Origin: Lepidodermella squamata
Taxonomy: Eukaryota > Gastrotricha
Reading direction: 5' to 3'
NCBI GenBank assembly: GCA_047495785.1
Contig: JBLDXI010000020.1
Location: forward strand, 744,001-808,000
DNA length: 64,000 nucleotides
Positions 47,428 through 57,252 of this stretch are shown one piece after another. The position numbers and the translations under genes are program-made. The notes under the pieces were generated by a model. That model saw only the letters and a program-made list of their open reading frames with translations. It searched no databases and was not told where the DNA came from. How positions within the stretch are numbered: position 1 is the first letter of the stretch; every line of letters begins with the position of its first letter.

Positions 47428-47468
47428 CTAACCCTAACCCTAACCCTAACCCTAACCCTAACCCTAAC
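47428..47468. repeat. Interstitial telomere-type repeat (CCCTAA)n
   Basis: About seven uninterrupted units of CTAACC (TTAGGG on the other strand), followed by a degenerate GTAACCCTAA. The surrounding sequence is ordinary, with genes on both sides, so this is an internal tract and not a chromosome end. Confidence 0.95.
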
Positions 47469-48021
47469 GTAACCCTAATAAGTTATATAACCGAATAAAA
47501 CTGTTGAGTATTGGATTAAATGAAATTTGGTACCGCAGTTAGATTTTCCGGTCTTCCGGTCCGGAGTTCTTAGTTAATGTTGTTTTGGCTTGTAGTAGTC
47601 GTAGTGAAAACAAATCTTACGCGAAGTAGAACACATCATGCGAACGTTTAGTGTCACGCGACATCATTATTATTATTATTTTTACCACGAGTATTCATGT
47701 AGTTGTGGGATCCAATTTGGCGCCAAATGCGCTATTGAGCCAGCTAAGCGGTGCTTGATTATAGATGAGGCAAGATAGCCATTAAGTTGGAAGACTGCAC
47801 AGGCTTGTTGCGCGCCGCTTTCAACAAAGACGCCGTCGGTTGTAGTAGCTCATATCTCGCTCTTGTTTTCAACATTCCTTTCACGTTTTCCGCTCGTCGA
47901 AAAGCAATCCGCAAATTACCGTGTTTATCGCAACATGTTTGCACTGTTTTTTTTAACGCGCGCGCAATTTACAACTTATTTTACATATATTGAGATTTTT
48001 TTAATTAATTAGGATTTATTA

Positions 48022-48063
48022 ATGCTCATGCATGTCTGCTGCTGTAACGCAACACACCCATAG
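48022..48063 (+). promoter_or_regulatory. Upstream ORF overlapping the PDZ gene start
   Basis: Two in-line ATGs (48022, 48028) open a 13-codon frame ending TAG at 48061-48063. The PDZ gene's ATG at 48032 lies inside it in a different frame. If the transcript starts upstream, scanning ribosomes would meet the short frame first, which could reduce initiation at the main start. This assumes the main frame begins at 48032. Confidence 0.4.
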
Positions 48064-51000
48064 CCACCATCATCACCATCACCACAAGGCGAAGCAATTC
48101 GTGGCAACCGCCTCGCCGTCATTCAAGCGCAACACTCAAACAAACTCTCCGCAGCGCATTGCCGTAGTTCGGGGCAACGCCGTCTCGCATAAATCGTCAT
48201 CACCGCCTTCGAATGTGACTTCGCCCGGGCCGGTTGGCGAGGTGGTGCCTAACCATGCCTCGCTGAATCAAGCAGACCCAACCTCGATCGCGAGTAGGCC
48301 TCACGATCTAGGCGAATGTTGCACTCCTCGCGTTATTGTTCTCAACAAAGGAGCAGCTGCGAAAGGCCTAGGATTCACGATAGTCGGAGGAATCGACTCG
48401 CCCCGTGGCCCTCTTGGCTTCTACGTCCGCAGTGTCTTTCCCGATGGAGTCGCCGCTCTGGATGGCCGTTTAAAAGAAGGCGACGAGATAATGGTAATTT
48501 TCTCGTAAAAAATTACATCTCCTTTTTTTATTTTTCCTGTTTTTTTAGGTTCTCAATAACGAGCCTCTTTACGGGCTCAAGCATGCTGATGGATTGTCAA
48601 AATTCAAGCAGCTGCCTCGAGGCCTTGTTAAGATGATAGTGAGGGCGCGGCCGTGTGTTACCTGTCGGGAGATGGCGGCGCTTATGCGTAGTCCGAACAC
48701 TCAGCGAAAACAAAATGACAACAGTCACTTGAACGGTTCAATGACAATGACCAGGAGTGTGACAAACAGTCTGAGCACAGCGGCTTCAGCTAACGTGAAG
48801 CACGTCGGCTCTGTGAGCAGACGCGGCGGGGCTGAGCAGCAGACTGCGGGCAGGTCGCTAGCGCGTGAGATATTTGCAGCGCCTGCAGCTGTCAAGCGGA
48901 ACGATTCGTCTGGGCCGACGCTTTTCGCCGTTAATGACTCTTCAGAACAGGAAGAGGAGGACAACAACCGACAAAGCAGGCTTGAAGAGACTAATCACCA
49001 CGAGCCTATGCCTCACAACGAGGAGGAGCACGAGTCGCACTCGCCGGCTAACACGCCGTCGACCAACGCATCAGTGGAGTTGGAGCCGGGTGATCATTCG
49101 AATACGGAACCGCTAACCCCCTCACCCACTCGCCAACCCGTCGGCTTACCTCTCATAGATAATGCGAGTAGTGAGCTCGAACTGGGCGCTTCCGCTAATT
49201 CAACACAACGAGGCACGAAAAGACGCGATGAGCGGCACCCAAACACCTCGTCGTTCGGATTGAAGAATGTCTCTCGGGTTGAGGTTATCGACCAAAACCC
49301 AGCCGAGGAAGTTGTGATTAGACGGAAGCCATGTGAAAGATTCGGCCTCGGGATACGCATCGACAGCATCGATAACGGGAGTGGGAGAAGCGAGGGCGAT
49401 GAGCGAGTTCAGCGTGTTGTCGTCCACGTAATTCAACCGGGAGGAACCGTCGAAAGAACCGGTTGTCTCGCACCCGGCGATGAAATCGTGGCTATCGGGC
49501 GCATACCCCTATCTGGTCTCAAACGCGAGCAAGTTTTGGGCATGCTGAGGGTGCTGCCTCAGACAACAGTCGCCTTAACGATTCGTCGCACTAACGGGGG
49601 TGTGAAGAGTGAGAGCTCGATGTCTTACGCTCCTGATCAAGAAGCAGAACAATCAGCCACTGAGGCGAGTTCGAACTTCGACGAACGCGTCCAGCTCGAA
49701 GACTTTGACACTGACTTCAGTGAGCAAAGCATTATTTCGCCGTCAATGCCTGTTGGTTTCACAGCCCATGAGGTGACAATTGACTGCTCGAAATCTTGCA
49801 GACTCGGTTTGCACTTAGAGCAACAGGCAGGGACTGGTTATCACAAGGTCACAGCCATCGCCTCGAACAGCCCGTGTTACAGCCTCCTAAAACCTGGCGA
49901 TTTGCTAGTCACATGTAACGGCCAGCTAATCTCTTCGATGACCGGACCCGAGTTGCTGACACTTCTACATCGGTTAACATCGTCTTCATGTCCGCCTATT
50001 GGAGCATCGACAACTTCTATCAATTCGGTGTCGTCTCGGAGACTGCCCTACAATCAGCTACAACCCAAGGATGAGAGTGCGTCGCCTCATATTCGGTTGG
50101 GATTATTTCGGCCAACAAAGCATCATCATCACCATCGCCCGTCACCTATGACCCCTTCAAGCCCATCTCGGCACTCAAGTATGGGAGTGACTTCAGCTGG
50201 CGGTGACCATACGGAAGGGCCGAGGTCCAATTCTTTCGATTCTGACTACAACTCAAGCTCTTCGGCGACATCTTCTGCTCAGCATCTGCAATCTGCCAAG
50301 TCCCCAATCCTACCACCCACTCCTGGCAGTGGGAAGCCACCTCTTAGTCCAAAGAGTGAGAGGCATACCCCGGGAATACCTCCTCCAAGGCGGTCTTCGT
50401 CAACGCTCTCAGTTACTACGGCTGAACCAGTTCCTAATAGAACTCGTGATCAAATGCCCGTTGGTGAAGAATTGACGATCAGGAAAGATACTCTTCGCAG
50501 ATCGTTATTGAAAGTTGAGAGATTACCTGACCCAAGCCTTGGAGCAAACGCAACTAAAGGAGGCGTACCTCTCACTGTCGTTCAGGTCATCTCAGCTTCG
50601 CCAGAATCTCCGCTTCGACCTGGCGCTATAATCGTCTCAATCGGCAACAAGTTGGTTTCGACGATGACTATCGACGAAATTCGACAGCTGCTCATTTTCC
50701 CACCGTCGGATCCTGTTAGGATCGGCTACTACTTGAAGCACAGCACTCAGACCCCGATCGGTGCCAAAGTAACCTCGAGCAATGGCACTAATCTCAGCAT
50801 AACTCTTCGAACCCATTCTCCGACTTTCGATAAAATCCACTCTTTAGCAAATCAAGAGAGTAAGTTTAGTTTGATTAATAGAGCTGTGGACTGGAATTCC
50901 TGGTTATGCACAGGTTTCGAGGAGCCTCCACCCGGCAGACCACAGTCTCCTATGCGCCAAAGAGAGTCCACCGCCAGCCCATCTGATGCGAAGTTATCTC

Positions 51001-51284
51001 CGATGTCGAACAACGGTTACGCCTCAGTCGTTTTGCTAAAGCGGCCTCAAATAGGACTTGGCTTCAGCGTCGAAGGTGGCTGGGACGGCAAGGAGTTGCA
51101 TCCGATTCGAGTGAAGAAAATCTTCGGTGGCTCAGAGGCGGATCAGTGCGGCTTGCTCCGAGTCGGTCACGAAATCGTTTCCGTGAACGGCATCCAGTTC
51201 GATAGACTCAATCGAGAACAAGCGTGGCAAATTCTGCGCACCTTGCCGGAGGGCCCGATCCCTGTCGTCTTCAAAACTCAATAG
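48032..51284 (+). CDS. Five-PDZ scaffold protein (IL16/PDZD2-like)
   Basis: Two exons, 48032-48493 and 48549-51284, with a 55-base intron inside PDZ1; 1065 residues. A His run near the start ([10 protein letters not shown]) precedes PDZ1 (about 108-195, [36 protein letters not shown]). PDZ2 is about 375-475 ([22 protein letters not shown]), PDZ3 about 535-615 ([22 protein letters not shown]), PDZ4 about 770-865 ([20 protein letters not shown]) and PDZ5 at the very end ([26 protein letters not shown]). Linkers are Ser/Pro-rich. PDZ1 is closest to IL16/PDZD2-type domains. Such proteins tether receptors and channels at membranes. No kinase, GUK or L27 domain is present. PDZ3 and PDZ4 have weaker carboxylate loops. 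Confidence 0.85.
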
Positions 51285-51535
51285 GCGGCACTTTCCCACA
51301 ATCACTTCATATAATTCTATTCAGCCGTGGAACTTGACCTGGTAGACCCTGCCGAATCTTAACCCTGAAATGGCTCTAGAACTCGGATATGACAGTTTTT
51401 CAGCATGCTATAATATTGTAAAATGCTTGTAATTATACTCAATCGCATATTTACGCCTTGGATCAAAATGGTAGAGATTGAATAAAGCTCATGCGATTTT
51501 TTGACGTCAAGGAATCACAACTTTATTCATAAAAT

Positions 51536-52991
51536 TTAAAACTTCAATAGGGAGAATACAATCATGGTGATGAGGAAGAAGGAGGGACTGCGCTCGAGGG
51601 CTGAATTTTCAGGCTCTGCGTAGTCGCCAGCGATCATGCCACGGACATGGGCGTACGTACCATTCGTGTGGGGAGCAGGATTGAGCCGAAGAACGCGACA
51701 CATGAGCGGGTAAATATCAATGGTTTTGAAGTCGGTGCCGCTGAGCAGAACGCCTTTCCGGAAGGCTGGGCCTCGAGCAAAGAAGGCCGAGCGCATGTTG
51801 CGGTGAGCAGGGTCAAAGCCATGGTCGCCTTTCGCATTAACCGGGTCGAAAGCGTGAACACGCCCTGAGTAGCCCTCATCCCAACGCAGGGTAAGGGGCG
51901 GTGCACGCTTGCTCTGACGAACATGTAAGTAATCGGGAAGATCTTCCTTTGCCACAACACGTAAGCGTGGAATCTTTCTCAGCTGCTCTTCAACCTCCTC
52001 AGCGTATTCTGGAAAATAACGTAATAAATCATAAATCAAAATCAATTGGCAGAGTTAGGCTTATACCTGGCTTAGGCCAAAGCTGATCCCGGTCGATGAG
52101 TTCGAACTTTTTAGGGTCTACATACTCCGACAAAGCGATTGAGTCTTTGATCTCGGACATGCCATTTCCTGACACGATCATCAAATTCATTCGCTCGATT
52201 AGATTAACCTCGTTTAGTCGCTGGAAGAAGTAACCAATGACCGCATCCAGAACTAAATAACAGAACTTTTAGCTTAAGGTCAGAAAATCAAATCAGAACT
52301 CACGGAATATCCCTTCGCGGATCTGTGGATGATTAGGCCCATAAGTGTGGCCAATATTATCAAGCAGTTCGAGATGAATTAGGGCAAAGTTAATCGGAGC
52401 TCTTGCGTCAGTGAACCATTCAATCACTTGATCGATTCTGTCAATATAGGGGATTGTGACATTGAACGGTCTGTAACGTGGTTGCTTGTAGCCTCCAGCG
52501 GGGAAATCAATGGCTCCAAGTGGCCACATCATCAACCCTGATCGGCGGTTCGAACTTCTTTTCGCGTTCGAGTGCCATATCGGCTCGGCTACGTTGTCGA
52601 ACCAACGAGTTGACTTCTCGGCATTTCCATCGTCTACAACTCCGTTTGGCCACGACCAAGTCGTCCACTTTTCGTGCAGCTCAGGGTCGAACATGTTATC
52701 GCCGACAAAGCCGTGGTGTTCGGCGTACAGCCCGGTTACCATCGACATGGCATTTGGCACGGGCTTAGCCGGGAAGACAGATTCTACGTACTTGGCTCGA
52801 ACGCCCGTGTTCGCCATGTAGTCGAGCATGGGAGTTGGCACAGCAAATTTGGCCAAATAGTCCCATCGGAAGCCGTTGACATTGATAACAGTGAGCAGTG
52901 GGGGCGATGAGCTGAGTTCTTCGGAAAAAATCAGATCGGTGCCGAGGAGGGCGGCGATGACCGCCGATAGAATCAAGTGCTGTAACGGCAT
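51536..52991 (-). CDS. ENPP-family ectoprotein, predicted catalytically dead
   Basis: Three exons, 52304-52991, 52067-52252 and 51536-52008; introns 51 and 58 bases; 448 residues, like ENPP4/5. Signal peptide at the start; a hydrophobic tail (FFLITMIVFSLLKF) suggests a GPI signal or membrane anchor. ENPP enzymes hydrolyse extracellular nucleotides with a Thr nucleophile and two zinc ions. The fold blocks are clear (SMVTGLYAEHHGFVGDNMFD, LTLRWDEGYSG, GDHGFDPAHRNMRSAF, ARGPAFRKG, DIYPLMCRVLRLNP). Key residues are changed: metal-binding Asp before GFR is Asn39 (VNGFR), the nucleophile Thr is Pro77 (KPVPN), and the SDHG metal pair is SGNG. Retained: LLDNIGH and the GDHG His. Hydrolysis is unlikely; a binding role is inferred. 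Confidence 0.85.
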
Positions 52992-53641
52992 AGACGAACG
53001 AGCTGTGTGATAAGAGCGTTTTTCCCGCCGTTCTGAGTTTTGCGTCTCTGCGCGCCGGCGGTAAGGGGCTGCAAGCGCCGGCAGCGGCTATTTCTGTGTT
53101 TACTATATTCTTACCAGGGCCTGGTTTTTTCTTATTATTATTATTGACAGACTGTGATTATTTTATGAGACAGAATAGGAGAGCCGCATTTTATTATCAT
53201 TATTCTTCTTCCCATCATTGCCATTATTATCGTAGGATACGTGTGCGGCAGAAGAGCGCGGGATTAATGCACGCGCCGTCTCTCTACTCGGCGTCAACGC
53301 ATTGTCTTTCAGTTCTTATCGCCGATGCCATTACAACAGACTGTAGGTGGAGGAGAGAATGACTGGATACCTGCATGGCAGCGGGCTTATAGGTGCAAAC
53401 GACTTCTTCAGCAGCCGAGTCTTCTTCATCCGTTTATGCGGCCCGAGTGACGAAGGTGGTATATCAGCACAGGAACAAGAGGCGAGGCAGCTTGCTCTTG
53501 ACTCTGTATTAGTGTCAACATATGACAAGACCCTGAAGATGCACTTCTACTCATGGCAGTACGATGAGATGAGCAGTTAGTTAGTGATGAGTCATCATTG
53601 GAATGCCATCAACCGTATAACCGACAGCATACAAACCTTTC
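52992..53641. other. Intergenic region between ENPP-like and receptor genes
   Basis: 0.65 kb, including (TTA)n and CAT/TTC-rich simple sequence around 53125-53235. A 73-codon plus-strand frame (53359-53580) has no recognisable content. Probably promoter of the ENPP-like gene plus 3' UTR of the receptor gene. Confidence 0.4.
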
Positions 53642-56118
53642 TCATAGGTAGTATCCTGGGCGCAACTGTGAATGAAATCTTTAGGATTAGAGACTTCGAA
53701 TAGTTACGAATTACCTTAGGGCCGAAAAGTATCCCACTTACTACAGCAGCCATCAAAATGCTAAGCGTCATGAGTCCCGTCAGACGGGAAGGCCAGCTAA
53801 GTCCATCCAAGTCCCATAAAACGAAGCTTGAGCAAAAAATGACGATTGTCAAGAAGTAAATCACGACGCGGATTTGGCGCAGATCGCAAATCCCATGCAG
53901 AAACGATTGTCCGCGGAAAACGTAGCATAGTCTTAGAGTGTTCAATATCTTTGTGACAAATATTCCATACATCATCCCGCAGCACGTGATAGCTAACGAT
54001 GACTGATATTTGAGCTGACACCTGAACTCGAAATACTGCGTAGCTACTGTCGGCTGAGTCCGATCCAGCCTGAGTGGGTCGTCAACTCGAACGGATTCGA
54101 TTGGCTGAACAGCTAGCCATACAATCATAGGCAGGGTGAAAATCACGGCGCCGCAAGGAATTGTTGAGTAACTCGATCTCAAGTAATTTTTCTGAGCAAT
54201 TTTCACAAACCACACATCCTCAAACGCCAGCGAAACGCCGTCACTCTGGGAAAGGAAAGAACGTGATGCTCGAGTCGTTTTAACGTTCATCGGTCTCATC
54301 TTGAAATTTGTTGTAATAGCAGAATAAGACCGTCGATCCTCTGCTCGTAACGCTCCGATGAGGTTAGTCAATACAAACGCGTATTGCACCTTCATAGCCA
54401 ACGCGCAAGTCATTAAGGAATAACCGAAAACGAAACCAATGCATGCCGCAGTGCAATCGACCTGCATTCTCGCATAATTTTCGATTGTCATTATCAGCGT
54501 TGAGATTAGGACGAAAATTACGCCGACCAGAATCCATGCGTTGAATTCCGGGGATGATTTCGCGACTTTTCGAATGTTCCGTTTTTTCAACGTAAGATAC
54601 AGAAGAATCAAGTCGAAGACAAGAAAAATTGACGCAAATGCTTTGATGAGCGAATTAATTGCCGGTGATATGGTGGTTTGGTGAATTTGCCGTATCGAGA
54701 TTGAGTCGGGAGGTGGGTTGTTTTTGAAGGTTCGCCATTTGTACTCCCCGGGCCTATTAGTGACATTACTGCCATTCAGTACGCTAGCAACGAGAACTCG
54801 AACTAATTGATCTTGACTAGCATTTACTAACTGCAATTGAGTGAGTTCGATTGTTGGCGATAAACTGTACTGATTGATCGTCATGAACTCTTCATGAAAG
54901 ACACGCATTATAGATCGACCTGATTGCAGAAATATCAAACTGTTATGGGTCCAATCGAGGAGAGAACCATTTTTTAGGTCAATGGTCTTCAAAGACCGCA
55001 AAGCGGCATCAGCTAGGTCGTAACAGAAGTCCGCTGACCCAAAACGCTTCGGGGAAAACAGAATAAAACTAGAATAGACCTCTATTAATTCCGCTATCGA
55101 ACAATTGATTTCGGCATTTGAAAAACTGTCGATATTCCCCGGGTTGAAGGTAGTTAGGAAAACGTAATTAGGGCCGTAAATCTTCAATTTGAACAGATTG
55201 CAGGCTACCAAGGGCACTTGGGTTGTACTGATGATAATTATTCGAGCATCCCACGATTTTAGTTTCAATGCAGCTGTTTCGATTTCTGCGGACAAGTTGT
55301 TAATGCTGGGAATATTCAAGAATCGCCCCCTTCCTGCTGAGTTGATTCCAGATTGTTTGAGAAGGGTTACCATTTCCTCTTCTTGGACATGCCAAGTGTC
55401 GCTAATCTCGCTAAGCATAAACACTTTCTGCCATCCATTTATCCGCAGGAATGCAGCCAAAGCTTGATAGCCAACCTTTCGCCATGGTTGGAGGGAAACT
55501 GGCGATGCCAGACTCAAATAATTCACCTGTTCAGCGGGTAAGAAAAAATTTCTCGAGATACCCGAAAATGTCGACCTACCGCAGTAAAATTTTGATGCCG
55601 TAGTACTGCTGCTTTTAAAATATGGTTAGGTCCCAAAATAATTGGTAGCCTGGGAAAATCTGCATCTAGGCGATTGAGTGAAATTTCGATTCCAAGCCTG
55701 CTCAACTTTTCATCAGCATCCTTTTTGAAAAAATTGTTTTTAATCATCGCTTAAAATTGGTTTAGGAAAGTTATACCTCGGAAAATACTTCGAACACAAA
55801 TTGATATTTCTCGTAGAAATATTCTTTGCTAGCTTTGATTAGTGCTCTTCTAAGATTTTCCGTGCAGTTTTCACGGTCCAATGCTAATTCTTGGAAAGTT
55901 TTAAAAAGTGGAGAAAACCACCTTAATAATAAATTACCATTGCTTAACAATATGGGAATAGCTATTTGAGGAGGCCCATCTTCATTATTTTCCAGCTTGA
56001 CCAAAGCTACGGCCGAACATCTGTCGAACAGTAAAAGAAGAAAAATTGCGACAATCATTCGAATACGAGATATCAAGTCTAGCGTAGGAATGATGAGATC
56101 AAGCTTTGCGATTGACAT
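53642..56118 (-). CDS. GABA-B-like class C GPCR, copy 1
   Basis: Four exons, 55777-56118, 55580-55720, 53715-55526 and 53642-53665; introns 49-56 bases; 772 residues. Signal peptide around MIVAIFLLLLFDRCSAVA; a Venus-flytrap ligand-binding domain (PRLPIILGPNHILKAAVL, ARIIIISTTQVPLVACNLFK, LKIYGPNYVFLTTF); then seven membrane helices beginning ASIFLVFDLILLYLTL, with SPEFNAWILVGVIF in TM2 like the GABBR pattern S-P-x-x-N. There is no Cys-rich domain between ligand and membrane parts, as in GABA-B receptors. The last coding exon is only 8 codons (LRPGYYL and stop), mirrored in copy 2 (VRKRYFL and stop). No long coiled-coil tail, so GABBR1/2-type heterodimerisation through a coiled coil is not expected. 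Ligand unknown. Confidence 0.8.
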
Positions 56119-56230
56119 GCTTAATTTGATAAAAAAAAACTGTCTGAATCGAACTATTTTATTTTGGCTTTTCAGAGCTAATGAAGGCGGTTGAGCAATT
56201 ATATTTGTCGGTTTTATATTATAACCGACG

Positions 56231-56523
56231 TCACATCTTCGGACTTCTCGTACAAAGGATGACGATTAGCAGGATGAATGCCATCAAACAAATGCCACCG
56301 ATGATAAGTCCTATCATTAAATTATCGTCCAGACCCGTTCGCTGTATCTTAGGATCTCCCCAATACTTGGGTGTTTGCCCATTTACTATAAAAAAAATTG
56401 CAAATTTAACCTCACAAAAAGTGGACAATTCGTCTCAGTAAAATCACCTGAAGAGGGTCCGATGTCTAGCAGCCCGAGCGGCGAAAGCACGAGGATAAGC
56501 GCAAACATGCATCGAGATAGCAT
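56231..56523 (-). CDS. Small single-pass membrane protein, unrecognised
   Basis: Two exons, 56448-56523 and 56231-56385, with a 62-base intron; 76 residues. Signal-like N-terminus (MFALILVLSPLGLLDIG), a short linker (NGQTPKYWGDPKIQRTGLDD), a strong membrane helix (LMIGLIIGGICLMAFILLIV) and a tiny tail CTRSPKM. Topology would be type I with a 30-residue exposed loop. It lies between the divergent GABA-B-like receptors, on the strand of copy 1 and just upstream of it. The pattern resembles single-pass accessory subunits, but no family is recognised and the association with the receptors is only positional. Confidence 0.55.
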
Positions 56524-57252
56524 CTTCAAGTTTAGGATGTTACAACGAGAAAAAAGTTTGATGCGTTTACAGCGCTGACAGTTTTCTCGAGCTGGCGAAC
56601 AAAACAACTCAGTAGGACTCGGCAGTCACACTTCGTTGCCTTCGTTGTAGCGAGCAGCGTATATCATAACAATAACAAGCCGTCGCAAAACAAAGCGACA
56701 CAGGAGCAGTCATTATTATAGACACAAAAAGTAAAGAAATTATCACTTCTTTTTAGGCTTTAACAATGCATATATCACTGCGGGTCACGCTAATGTATGC
56801 GGTTGCAAAGTTAACCAGGAATTTCAATTTTATTATAAGGAGGATTTAAATCATTTTTTTCAGCGGTAACGATTGCTCCAAGGCCCATATTGACTTTGGC
56901 ACGGTGTTGTTATAAATTATAGAATGCCGGAAGCCGTGGCACATCCTCTGCTGTGCTTTTTTCTGCACGAGACTCTAACCGCGACACGAATTCAAGACAT
57001 CAGACAGACTGAAGACTTGCATTCGAAACAGCGTGTTGATGCCGGAAGCCGGATGCTGGCAGATATGCTCTCAAGACTGCGTGACGGGAAGGTTCAGGCT
57101 TATCAACGAACCTGGGCCCAGCCCACTCCAACTCGGTCGCTGTGAAAGTTGACACTTTAATTGAAAATGCAAGCAAACATTGTTTCATGAATGAATTTTT
57201 GCGCCATGCCTACAAAATGAATCAGCTCATTTTTGCAATTTTCAACTCCAAC
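56524..57252. other. Bidirectional promoter region candidate
   Basis: 0.7 kb between the small membrane gene (minus) and GABA-B-like copy 2 (plus). The copy 2 frame stays open upstream to 57142 with alternative ATGs at 57142, 57187 and 57220, but the signal peptide begins at 57253. A plus-strand 73-codon frame at 56924-57145 looks like chance. Confidence 0.4.

Larger units (their letters stand above)
44008..48031. other. 4-kb gene-poor region upstream of the PDZ gene
   Basis: Longest empty stretch of the window. Open frames are short and none shows a domain. It contains the small Cys-rich frame and the telomere-type tract annotated separately, (TTA/TAT)n runs near 47665, and mixed GC-rich sequence around 46000-47200 that could be regulatory DNA for the PDZ gene. 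No tRNA, rRNA or snRNA signature recognised. Confidence 0.45.

Noticed and set aside
53359-53580. 73-codon plus-strand frame between ENPP-like and receptor genes
   Set aside because: Plausible residue mix but no signal, no family and no splice context; left out as unsupported.
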